From the NCBI GenBank assembly GCA_035533295.1, contig DATLUA010000036.1, positions 1 through 10,786 on the forward strand: 10,786 nt of DNA, written 5' to 3'. A program made the translations under genes and the position numbers. The first letter of the stretch is position 1; each line of letters starts with the position of its first letter. The DNA comes from JAGWJU01 sp035533295 (GTDB taxonomy: Bacteria > Elusimicrobiota > Elusimicrobia > UBA1565 > UBA9628). A model generated the notes under the pieces. That model was not told where the DNA came from and searched no databases. It saw only the letters and a list, made by a program, of their open reading frames with translations. This document shows positions 1-6,351 of this stretch, piece after piece.

Positions 1-60
1 AAGGTTCGGCAGGGGTTGGGCCGGGGCCAATCGATTGAAGACATTCTGCGAGATTTATGA
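1..60 (+). CDS. possible 3' end of a gene running in from the left edge
   Basis: The frame beginning at base 1 reads 19 residues ending SIEDILRDL and stops at TGA 58-60. The composition (G-x-G, then an amphipathic acidic/leucine helix) looks protein-like, but the piece is too short to assign to a family. If real, it converges on the leftward radical SAM gene. Chance is a serious alternative, because an open 60-nt stretch is common in GC-rich DNA. Confidence 0.25.
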   Translation, partial: KVRQGLGRGQSIEDILRDL

Positions 61-89
61 GGTCGCCATGACCCCGGGCTGACGGGTCG

Positions 90-184
90 TCGAAAGTAGC
101 GCGCGGCCGGCGCGCCTCAACAGAGGCGCCGCCACGACGAGGATTTCAACCTCGGCCCAGGACGCGCCCAAATTCTACTTTCGA
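90..184. repeat. inverted repeat with nested hairpins at the 3' end of the radical SAM gene
   Basis: TCGAAAGTAG at 90-99 faces its exact reverse complement CTACTTTCGA at 175-184. Between them are a GC hairpin (GCGCGC at 99-104 against GCGCGC at 110-115) and a small hairpin (CGAGG 138-142 with CCTCG 150-154) that covers the stop codon of the leftward gene. The right arm is part of a longer motif (171-190) whose core recurs at 10653-10667. This could be the end of a mobile element, a folded repeat, or a terminator-like structure without a T tract. I cannot choose between these from one copy. Confidence 0.45.
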
Positions 185-1003
185 TTTTTCTGAAGACACC
201 CTGCGCCCCTGGACGCCCACGCGAAAACGCTGGACTTCTCCCAGGCGCCGCTGGAGCGTAAAGCGAGCGTAGTGCGGAGCCTCCGTGATCTTTGCCACGA
301 ACGCGCCGTCGGCCGCGGCGGCCCGCTCTCGGTTTAGTTCATAAATCCGCTCGAAAAGTTTCTCGCACTGCAGGGCGGAAATCCCGGAAAGACCCCGGCC
401 GCGGCCCATCGGCACCAGGAGAAAGACTTCCCAAAACACCGCTCCCATATCCCGGATGAGAGCGATCATGTCCTCCAAATAGGGCAGGTTCCACGCGCCA
501 AAGCAGGTATTGATCTGAAGAGGCAGCCCGGCCTCCCGCACCTCGGCCGCGGCGGCGATGGTTCGCTCGAACGCGCCGGGCACGCCGCGGAAAGAATCAT
601 GAAGATCCGCCTTGGGAGCGTCCAAGCTCAGAGCCAGCTGATCGAGCCCCGCATCCCTAAGAGACTCCAGCCTTTCCCGGGTCAGCTGTTTTGTCGCCGC
701 GGGGATAGCGCCGGTGTGGAGGCCGCGTCTTTTGGCATGCCGGATGAAAATCTCCAAATCGCCGCGGTTGAGCGCGTCGCCGCCGGAAAAGACCATGATT
801 TTGGCCAGACTCGCGGCCTCATCAATAACCCGCAGACCTTCCTCCGTGCCGAGCTCACCGGGGTCCCGGTTCATATTGGCCTCGGCGCGGCAGTGCTGGC
901 ACGCCAAAGCGCAAGCCCGGGTCGTCTCCCAAATAACCAGAAGCGGCGAGCGATCGAAGTCCAGCTCGGACGTGGCCGCCCGAATCGCGCGAGGCGCGCT
1001 CAA
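146..1003 (-). CDS. radical SAM protein, probably missing its C-terminal (SPASM-like) part
   Basis: This is a radical SAM enzyme, which uses a 4Fe-4S cluster to cleave S-adenosylmethionine. The cluster motif CX3CX2C is at C31, C35 and C38 (CALACQHC), and a GGD glycine motif is at residues 74-76. The opening LLVIWETTRAC resembles the family that includes haem d1/alternative-haem (NirJ/Ahb-like) enzymes and related SPASM proteins. The start is TTG, supported by a GGAGGG Shine-Dalgarno site 8 nt upstream; TTGA overlaps the TGA of the CBS gene, so the two are likely coupled. From memory, such proteins are usually about 350-400 residues, with a cysteine-rich C-terminal domain. This one is 285 residues and has no cysteine cluster near its end. 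After about residue 250 the sequence turns basic and runs into the repeat at 171-190. It may be truncated, or a shorter variant. The substrate is unknown. Confidence 0.85.
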   Translation of the reverse strand: MSAPRAIRAATSELDFDRSPLLVIWETTRACALACQHCRAEANMNRDPGELGTEEGLRVIDEAASLAKIMVFSGGDALNRGDLEIFIRHAKRRGLHTGAIPAATKQLTRERLESLRDAGLDQLALSLDAPKADLHDSFRGVPGAFERTIAAAAEVREAGLPLQINTCFGAWNLPYLEDMIALIRDMGAVFWEVFLLVPMGRGRGLSGISALQCEKLFERIYELNRERAAAADGAFVAKITEAPHYARFTLQRRLGEVQRFRVGVQGRRVSSEKSKVEFGRVLGRG

Positions 1004-1467
1004 TCGGATTGCCCTCCGAAATGCTGGGCGGCCCGCAGGATATCCATGGTCGTGACGATGCCGGCAAGACGTCCGCCGCGCGTGATGATGACCCGATGGA
1101 CCTTCTGGATAAGCATGGTGCGGCTCACCTTATCGATGGACTCATCTTCATCGGCCTTGATCACCCGTCGCGTCATCAAATCCCGGACCAGCGCGCTCCG
1201 GCCGCTGGCCGGCAGACCAACGTCCCGCTCGGAGTCGGAATAAAAATCCGGCAGTTTTGCGGCCCGGTCCTCAAAATAGCGCACCAAGTCGGTCTGGGAA
1301 ATGACCCCGACGAGCTGGCCGCTCGCGCCGAGAACCGGGGCCCCGGTGATGTCGTGCGCGATGAGCGTCTTTATGGCGCTCCAGACGTCCTCAGTTTCAT
1401 TGATGGCGATGACGTCGGAGCTCATCACGTCTCCGGCCGTCAATAGCGTCGCCTTTTTCCCCAGCAT
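1000..1467 (-). CDS. twin CBS-domain protein
   Basis: A 155-residue protein made almost entirely of two CBS domains, at about residues 10-65 and 95-150. Typical features are the DVMSSDVIAI opening, GAPVLG, LVGVISQTDLVRYF, then RDLMTRRVI, HRVIITRGGRLAGIVTTMDIL. CBS pairs bind adenine nucleotides (AMP, ATP, SAM) and usually regulate a partner; no enzymatic domain is attached here. I chose ATG 1467 because AAGGGGG sits just upstream; an in-frame GTG at 1470 is also possible. The gene lies between two radical SAM genes, 9 nt after one stop (6 nt if GTG 1470 is used) and overlapping the next start by 4 nt, so it is co-transcribed. A role in sensing adenylate or SAM level for these enzymes is inference only. 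Confidence 0.9.
   Translation of the reverse strand: MLGKKATLLTAGDVMSSDVIAINETEDVWSAIKTLIAHDITGAPVLGASGQLVGVISQTDLVRYFEDRAAKLPDFYSDSERDVGLPASGRSALVRDLMTRRVIKADEDESIDKVSRTMLIQKVHRVIITRGGRLAGIVTTMDILRAAQHFGGQSD
1012..1017 (-). promoter_or_regulatory. Shine-Dalgarno site that supports the TTG start at 1003
   Basis: GGAGGG on the minus strand lies 8 nt before TTG 1003-1001, inside the last codons of the CBS gene. There is no better in-frame ATG before the conserved LLVIWE segment, so this site decides the start. Confidence 0.6.
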
Positions 1468-1476
1468 CACTCCCCC

Positions 1477-2127
1477 TTAGTTTTCGTCATCCAAACTGGG
1501 CCTCAGGAAATACTCGGCGCCAAGCTTTTGGGCCATGGCGCGGACGGCCTCCGGATCGGATCCGATTCCCTCAACCGCCGTCACCCGAGTCTCCAGGCCC
1601 GCGGCGACGCACTCCCTAATGAAGGAAAGCACATCCTCGAAACTGTTCCGATAGGCCGGCGCCGGACGCTGGATGCGCCGCCACTCTTCCTGATTGGCCG
1701 CGTTAAGGCTTACGGAAACGGCCTCAATGCGATCCTTCAGGTCCGGCACGATGCTCCCTTTCCAAATGGCATTGCCGAGGCCCACGGTATTGAGGCGGCG
1801 GCGCAGGCTCGGGAATTCGCGCCGCATCTCCGCCGCGACCGCGCGGATGACGTCGAGGCGGTAAGTCGGCTCGCCGTAGCCGCAAAACACAAGCTCCTTT
1901 GCGGGTTTGGCCGCCGCGGCTTTTCTGGCTTCCGCCAAAATCGCGGCGACCGGGGGCTCGCCGTTGAGCTTCAAGTTCCAGCCGCGATAGCGCCACTGCC
2001 ACGGCCGCTTTACGCAAAACGAACAGGCCGTAGGACAGCGGTTGGTGATGTTAAGGTAGAGGCCATCCTGATAATAGTAGGCCAGCGCGGGCTTTAGGTC
2101 CGTCTCTGGAATCGTGTTTGATGCCAT
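1477..2127 (-). CDS. radical SAM protein, TatD-linked type
   Basis: A compact 216-residue radical SAM enzyme. The segment YYYQDGLYLNITNRC leads into the cluster cysteines C31, C35 and C38 (CPTACSFC). GYGEP at residues 83-87 is the SAM amino-group motif, and VSVSLNAAN lies further on. The opening matches my recollection of the small radical SAM family often encoded beside TatD nucleases; no tatD gene is in this window. Start ATG 2127 fits the family N-terminus, although the upstream Shine-Dalgarno is weak. It follows the PAS gene by 47 nt and precedes the CBS gene by 9 nt, so it belongs to the same leftward operon. The family's reaction is not known to me. Radical SAM membership is nearly certain; the subfamily name is less so. 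Confidence 0.88.
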   Translation of the reverse strand: MASNTIPETDLKPALAYYYQDGLYLNITNRCPTACSFCVKRPWQWRYRGWNLKLNGEPPVAAILAEARKAAAAKPAKELVFCGYGEPTYRLDVIRAVAAEMRREFPSLRRRLNTVGLGNAIWKGSIVPDLKDRIEAVSVSLNAANQEEWRRIQRPAPAYRNSFEDVLSFIRECVAAGLETRVTAVEGIGSDPEAVRAMAQKLGAEYFLRPSLDDEN

Positions 2128-2174
2128 GCCACTTTGTCCATAGCAACATATATGCCACGGATTGCGGCAGGCGC

Positions 2175-2912
2175 TTACAGATGCTTCTTCATGTATCCGG
2201 AAATGGCGGCCCAGGACTTTTCCATCTCGCCGACCTTTTCACCCGCCTCGTGCGCGAGGGACCGGCGAATTGAGCGGCTGCTCAGGTTATTGCAGGAAGG
2301 CCAGAAGAGATTTTTCTCGGTTTCGAAATGAAGCTCAAGCCGCTGCGCGCTTTTAAGGAGCGCCTCCACCTCAACCCGCAGGGCCTCTATTTCCTTGTGC
2401 TGGGAGGCGACCAACGCCAGAATCCTCCGCGCATCCCCGCCCGCGGCATAATCCGAATCGCCGAGCAAGAGATTCTCGACCTCCTCGTGACGCTCCAAGG
2501 CCGGAAGAAGCACGCGCAGGCAGCGCACGCGAAGACTTTTCCATTCCTCGGCGCGGTTGGGACCCGATTCCTTCCATGCATAGACCGTCTTGGGCCCGTA
2601 TTCGCCGTCGAAGGCAGCCGATTTCGCCTCAGATCCGGGATCCAACAACGGGCAATGCTGCTCGCAAGAGTCGGATTCGCCTTCGCCGATATCCAGCATG
2701 CGGCGGGCCGCGGAGTTGGCATAAAGGACGCGCCCTTGATCGTCGGAAACGCAGACACCTTCGGCCACCCTCCCAAAAAGGTTCTTCAAGCGCTTCCGTA
2801 AAGCATCACCCACGCTTTCCCTATGTTTATAACCGCAACGAATATTCACAATCCTTCCCTTGGCCGGTGCTTCGGCATGTTTGTTGCCAGAGTTCAAATT
2901 CGATGGATTCAA
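2175..2912 (-). CDS. PAS-domain protein with a hemerythrin-like C-terminal domain
   Basis: The N-terminal half holds a PAS fold at about residues 40-115 (LFGRVAEGVCVSDDQGRVLY, then NSAARRMLDI), with C83 and C87 in an insertion. The C-terminal half, about 165-245, is all helical. It spaces candidate di-iron ligands as in hemerythrin/HHE four-helix bundles: H172 (SQHKEIEAL), an HxxxE pair H195/E199 followed by LFWP, H221 (LAHEAG) and H244 at the very end. The fourth helix stops one residue after H244, so its usual acidic ligand is absent. No kinase, HTH or cyclase domain is seen. Proteins joining PAS and hemerythrin domains are known, and hemerythrins bind O2 or NO; a sensor role is inference. 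The start is uncertain: TTG 2912 gives the longest form, and GTG codons further in (near residues 22 and 34) are alternatives. It heads the leftward operon, opposite the cytochrome genes. Confidence 0.7.
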   Translation of the reverse strand: MNPSNLNSGNKHAEAPAKGRIVNIRCGYKHRESVGDALRKRLKNLFGRVAEGVCVSDDQGRVLYANSAARRMLDIGEGESDSCEQHCPLLDPGSEAKSAAFDGEYGPKTVYAWKESGPNRAEEWKSLRVRCLRVLLPALERHEEVENLLLGDSDYAAGGDARRILALVASQHKEIEALRVEVEALLKSAQRLELHFETEKNLFWPSCNNLSSRSIRRSLAHEAGEKVGEMEKSWAAISGYMKKHL

Positions 2913-2995
2913 GTCATCTTCACCGCGATCGGATATTCAGATATGGCCGGCAACTTAATAAACTGTACTGGTTCAAATACCAAGGAGAATCGTTC
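2913..2995. promoter_or_regulatory. divergent intergenic region between the two redox operons
   Basis: These 83 nt separate oppositely oriented genes, so both promoters should lie here or just inside the PAS gene. The stretch is AT-richer than its surroundings, with TTAATAAACT at 2955-2964. I found no convincing -35/-10 pair or sigma-54 box. AAGGAG at 2982-2987 is a strong Shine-Dalgarno for the cytochrome gene. Confidence 0.4.
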
Positions 2996-3544
2996 ATGAA
3001 AAAAGCCGTCTTCACCGTCGCTATCGTGGCCGTCGCGCTGACTATCGGAAAAGTCGCTCAACAAAACCGGGCGCAGGCTCAGCAGAGCAACGCCGCCGGC
3101 GGGCTCTTCCCCAACGATTTCGGACCTGCCGCCATCGACGTTTCTTCTTATCCCAAGCAGTATCAGGAGACTTATAAAGTCTTCCTGGAAAAGTGCTCCG
3201 TCTGCCACACCATCGCCCGGCCCATCAATTCCCAGTTCCTGGAAATGTCCGAAGCCGAGCAGGCGCAAATGAAGAAAACGCAGCCCGAGCTGTTTGAAGA
3301 TCCCAAAATTCTCCAAATCGATCCGCGCGTCTGGTCCCGCTATGTGCACCGCATGATGGACAAGCCCGGTTGCCCGGTCGGCAAGGACGGCAAGCGTATC
3401 TGGCAGTTCCTGGTCTATGATTCCATCGCGCGCAAAACCGGAAAGAACTTCGCCCCCTGGAAAAAAACTCGGGAGAAGCTTGTGAAGGACTTCAAGATCC
3501 AGCATCCGGCGAAATATAAAGAGCTTTTCAACGAAGGCCAATAA
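2996..3544 (+). CDS. exported monohaem cytochrome c, c-551-like
   Basis: A 182-residue periplasmic electron carrier. A signal peptide or membrane anchor fills residues 1-29 (MKKAVF, hydrophobic core, AQAQQ). The single haem site CSVCH is at C67, C70 and H71. A likely axial methionine is M120 or M121 in YVHRMMDKPGC, and the conserved-looking FLVYDSIARKTG lies at 138-149. The layout and the VYDS..RK block recall the cytochrome c-551 family named after the green-sulfur-bacterial reaction centre, members of which also occur in non-phototrophs; this is from memory. Start ATG 2996 has AAGGAG 8 nt upstream and the signal peptide begins there, although the frame stays open upstream. The barrel-haem gene follows after 24 nt, so the pair is an operon. 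It probably passes electrons between inner-membrane and outer-membrane components. Confidence 0.88.
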   Translation: MKKAVFTVAIVAVALTIGKVAQQNRAQAQQSNAAGGLFPNDFGPAAIDVSSYPKQYQETYKVFLEKCSVCHTIARPINSQFLEMSEAEQAQMKKTQPELFEDPKILQIDPRVWSRYVHRMMDKPGCPVGKDGKRIWQFLVYDSIARKTGKNFAPWKKTREKLVKDFKIQHPAKYKELFNEGQ

Positions 3545-3568
3545 TCCTAAACAAGGACCATAGACCAA

Positions 3569-5002
3569 ATGAAACCATCGTCCCTTAAGCGTTGTGCCCA
3601 AAGCCTGGGATTCTTAGCCGCCTACTTGGCGTTTCTCTGGCTGGCTCAGCCGATGATCAACTCCGCGCTTCATCTTTGCCCCATGCGCGGCGACGGCATC
3701 CAAGGCGCCGACGCCCTTCCGGCCTTCGCCCGGAAATACCACATGTCCTGCGAGCAGTGCCACTACGCCTTCCCCGTCCTGAACGCCTACGGCCGGCAGT
3801 TCAAGATGAACGGCTACGTCAGGAGCCCCGGAAGCGACGAGGGCGTCCTGCAAAGCCAGGACAAGGAGCTTTGGACCGAGAAGCTCTTCCCCTGGGCCGC
3901 CATCATCCGTTCCCGCCCCTTTGACGACGGCAAGGGCGGCGTGGCCAACCAGGGCGGCCAGATGGGCGGCACGGCCAGCCCCAACACCAACGGCTTCAAG
4001 ATGCAAGCGATCAACGACGTGGACATGTTCGTGGCCGGCGGCGACGCCGCCAAAGAAGTGTCCTTCTTCGGGGAAATGGACGCCAACGCTCCCGGCGGCT
4101 TCTCCCCCGGCCTGGGCGACCTCCGGCTCGGCTATCACCCCGGCCTGTATTTTAACGCCGTGGCCATGCGGCGCGGGTTCTTCGCTGACGACCCCTACCA
4201 GACCATCGTCTCCAACGAAAGCCCCACCATCGCCAACCGGGCCACGGATCTGCTCTTCAACGATCAGGGCTCCATCTCGGGCAACCAGATGATCTCAACG
4301 CCGCAGACTCTCGAAATCTACGGCCAGTACTTCCTGCCCCACAGCCAGGACTCTTTCTCCGCGCCATCCTTCCTTTACTATTCCGGCGCCGTCTACAAGG
4401 ATGCGGACTCCGGAACCCAGGCCACCGCCCCCACCAACGGCGCGGCGCGTTTGGCCTGGGACGACACGGGCAACTCCGGACTCATGCTGGGCACCTTCGG
4501 CACCTACGGGCACGAGGGCCCCATGGCGGCGGCGGGCGCGAGCAGCGGAGCGCCGGGCTTGAACGCGGCGGGCCCCGGCGGCGAGCTGACCCAGTTCGTC
4601 CGCGGCGGCTTCGACGCCCTATGGGAAGGCGCCGGCTTCGCGGCGCGGGCGGCCTTTGTCTATTCGCATGACGAGGACCCCGCCGTTCGCGGCGCCGCAG
4701 CCACGGACAGGGCGGCCTACGCCGAACTGGCCTATGCCTACCTGCGGAACAACAGCAGCTATCCCTTCTTGATGCCTCTGGTGCGGGAAAACTGGTACAC
4801 GACCTTCAACGGGGCGCAACAGTTCAATTACCTGACCTTCCAGTTGGCGCACTACTTCGCGGCCAACTTCAAGGCCTTCGTGGAATACTCGCTCGACACT
4901 AAGCGCGCCTACCAGGGCGGCTCGCTCGCCGCGCAGGGCTCCAACGGCACCCTGCAGCCCTTGGGAGACCGCGTCACCGCTCAAATCGAGGTCGGGTTCT
5001 AG
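3569..5002 (+). CDS. monohaem outer-membrane barrel-like protein
   Basis: A 477-residue protein. A hydrophobic export segment at residues 12-27 is followed by one c-type haem site, CEQCH (C61, C64, H65), set in FARKYHMSCEQCHYAFPVLN and GRQFKMNGY. This block is typical of a family of large bacterial proteins carrying one N-terminal haem before a porin-like body. The rest has alternating polar/hydrophobic strands rich in G, N, Y and F, and ends TAQIEVGF; a terminal Phe after a beta strand is the usual outer-membrane insertion signal. The likely role is electron transfer at or across the outer membrane, with the small cytochrome upstream as partner. The Shine-Dalgarno (AAGGA at 3551-3555) is rather far from ATG 3569. 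The gene ends 4 nt before the next start, so translation may be coupled. Acceptor and donor are unknown. Confidence 0.82.
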   Translation: MKPSSLKRCAQSLGFLAAYLAFLWLAQPMINSALHLCPMRGDGIQGADALPAFARKYHMSCEQCHYAFPVLNAYGRQFKMNGYVRSPGSDEGVLQSQDKELWTEKLFPWAAIIRSRPFDDGKGGVANQGGQMGGTASPNTNGFKMQAINDVDMFVAGGDAAKEVSFFGEMDANAPGGFSPGLGDLRLGYHPGLYFNAVAMRRGFFADDPYQTIVSNESPTIANRATDLLFNDQGSISGNQMISTPQTLEIYGQYFLPHSQDSFSAPSFLYYSGAVYKDADSGTQATAPTNGAARLAWDDTGNSGLMLGTFGTYGHEGPMAAAGASSGAPGLNAAGPGGELTQFVRGGFDALWEGAGFAARAAFVYSHDEDPAVRGAAATDRAAYAELAYAYLRNNSSYPFLMPLVRENWYTTFNGAQQFNYLTFQLAHYFAANFKAFVEYSLDTKRAYQGGSLAAQGSNGTLQPLGDRVTAQIEVGF

Positions 5003-5006
5003 AGGG

Positions 5007-5987
5007 ATGAACGAACCAAGCCAACCCATGCCGAAAAAGGAAAAGCGCGCCATTTCCGAGACGTATCAGAAATACGCGCTGGGGCTGGCTAAAAACAAAC
5101 TTCTGGAACAATCGCCGTCTCCCGGGGAACGCGACGGGAGACGCAAGGAGCTTGTCGCCGAACTTGTTCGCCGCGGCGTCAAGGGATGGCCGGAGCGGGG
5201 CACGTTCTATACGGGCCTGCTCGCTCCGGGCTGCATCCCCTGCCTCGGCGGCCGCGGCAGCAACCTCTGCCTGACTACGCTCTGCACAAGAGACTGCTTC
5301 TTTTGCTTCAACCCCAAGCCTCGCGCCGAGGGCATCAGCGTTCACGGCTTAAGCGTCTCTTCGGAGAGCGACATCCCGGGCATCCTCGCCCAGCGCGGCA
5401 TTCGCAGCGTGGGGATCAGCGGCGGGGAGCCGCTCTTAAAACCCGATGCCGCGCTGCGCATCATCAAAACCCTGCGCGATCATTTCCACGATTCCCTGCG
5501 CATCGATCTCTACAGCAACGGAGACATGTTCACGCCGGAAATTCTGCGCAGCCTGCGCGACGCTGGTTTAAGCGGATTGCGGCTTAATCTCGCCTCCAAC
5601 GGCTACAATCCCGCCCCCCTAGAGTTGGCGCTCACCGAGTTTTCCGACGCCAGCGTTGAAATTCCGATCATTCCCAGTCACGCCCAGCGCCTGCAAAAGA
5701 TGGTGCGCGCGATGGCTAACATCAAGGCGCCGCGGCTCATCATGCACGAGCTCTTCGTATCGGCCCAGAATGTCGACGCGTTGCGCCGGCTCGGCATGCA
5801 CGCCGCCGGCGAAATGGGAGAAAAGCTGACCTGGTCGCCCGTCGCCGGCAGCGACGAGTCCGCGCTTGAGCTTTTCCTCTACTGCATGGACCATGCCCCG
5901 AAGCTCTCCGTTTTCTACTGCTCGACCGGAACGCAGGAGTGGATCGCGGAAAACGCCTTGGCGCATGCCGGGAGCCCCTCAGCTTAA
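5007..5987 (+). CDS. radical SAM protein with extra N-terminal cysteines
   Basis: A 326-residue radical SAM enzyme. The cluster motif is C93, C97 and C100 (CTRDCFFC), followed by FNPKPR; the SAM motif is SGGEPLL at about 138-144. Just before the cluster lie C76 and C79 (APGCIPCLGG) and C88 (SNLCLT), which could bind a second cluster or a metal. Late cysteines occur in LFLYCMDH and VFYCSTG. The domain order resembles pyruvate formate-lyase-activating-type proteins, but no glycyl-radical partner is nearby. ATG 5007 is only 4 nt after the upstream stop, with AGAGGG directly touching it; the in-frame ATG at 5028 is an alternative start. It is the last gene of the cytochrome operon, so it may act on those proteins, their haem or a linked cofactor (inference). 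Confidence 0.88.
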   Translation: MNEPSQPMPKKEKRAISETYQKYALGLAKNKLLEQSPSPGERDGRRKELVAELVRRGVKGWPERGTFYTGLLAPGCIPCLGGRGSNLCLTTLCTRDCFFCFNPKPRAEGISVHGLSVSSESDIPGILAQRGIRSVGISGGEPLLKPDAALRIIKTLRDHFHDSLRIDLYSNGDMFTPEILRSLRDAGLSGLRLNLASNGYNPAPLELALTEFSDASVEIPIIPSHAQRLQKMVRAMANIKAPRLIMHELFVSAQNVDALRRLGMHAAGEMGEKLTWSPVAGSDESALELFLYCMDHAPKLSVFYCSTGTQEWIAENALAHAGSPSA

Positions 5988-5991
5988 AGCC

Positions 5992-6013
5992 TTGGCCGCG
6001 CGGCGTGGGCCAA
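5992..6013 (+). other. weak hairpin after the radical SAM gene
   Basis: TTGGCC at 5992-5997 can pair with GGCCAA at 6008-6013 around a 10-nt loop. There is no following T tract, so a factor-independent terminator is not supported; a pause or rho-linked site is possible. Confidence 0.2.
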
Positions 6014-6079
6014 CACCCCAAAGCCGCTGGCCCTTCGTTTTGCGCAAGGAGCGCGACCACGAATGAACGTCAATGCCGC

Positions 6080-6205
6080 GCAGAGGCCGCGCCGAAGCGG
6101 GGCCGCTGCCTGCCGTCGGCGATCGCGTTCTCCGGCAAGGCCGGCGCGGAGGCGTTCCAACGCGAGCACGGCGGGCGCCTCATGGCCTGGGCGGAGCTCT
6201 CCAAG
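6080..6205 (+). pseudogene. NosL-like C-terminal remnant
   Basis: In the intergenic stretch 5988-6351 one frame reads PSAIAFSGKAGAEAFQREHG, then GRLMAWAEL (6116-6199). This closely follows the end of NosL-type copper chaperones, where an AF...AEAF...HGG pattern precedes the last helix. No start codon or Shine-Dalgarno leads into it in this frame, and the preceding metal-binding half (with CxxC/Met features) is not recognisable. A neighbouring frame shows WPFVLRKERDHE before a stop at 6064-6066, which may be the upstream part after a frameshift. NosL proteins deliver Cu(I), and the next gene encodes a cupredoxin-like protein, so a lost copper-related gene fits. It could also be an assembly frameshift in a real gene. 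Confidence 0.45.
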
Positions 6206-6323
6206 CAGGGGCCCCTAGGACTCAAAGCCGTTGCGTCGGGCCCAGTTCGGCCTGGGTCCAAAGGCCCGCGCGAGCGGCCTCCAGTGCCCAGGCGCCCCGG
6301 CTCGACTTCTCCTAAGATTAAAA

Positions 6324-6339
6324 GGCCTGCATGCAGGCC
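6324..6339. promoter_or_regulatory. perfect 16-bp palindrome before the cupredoxin-like gene
   Basis: GGCCTGCATGCAGGCC is its own reverse complement and abuts the Shine-Dalgarno GGAGGG (6340-6345) of the next gene. It could be an operator for a dimeric regulator or an mRNA hairpin that limits ribosome access. No regulator gene is adjacent. Confidence 0.4.
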
Positions 6340-6351
6340 GGAGGGACCGTG

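Noticed and set aside
599..1243. Open frame antisense to the first radical SAM and CBS genes
   Set aside because: It is Arg/Ser/Pro-rich and covers two genes with clear family motifs on the other strand.
2899..2912. FNR/Crp-like palindrome TTCGATGGATTCAA near the divergent promoters
   Set aside because: The two arms do not match each other or the TTGAT-N4-ATCAA consensus well enough to support a site.
2892..2977. Direct repeat GTTCAAAT before the cytochrome gene
   Set aside because: Two 8-nt copies about 80 nt apart in AT-richer DNA are likely by chance.
2576..2995. Upstream extension of the cytochrome reading frame by about 140 residues
   Set aside because: It runs antisense through the PAS gene, has no protein-like features, and a strong Shine-Dalgarno plus signal peptide begin at 2996.
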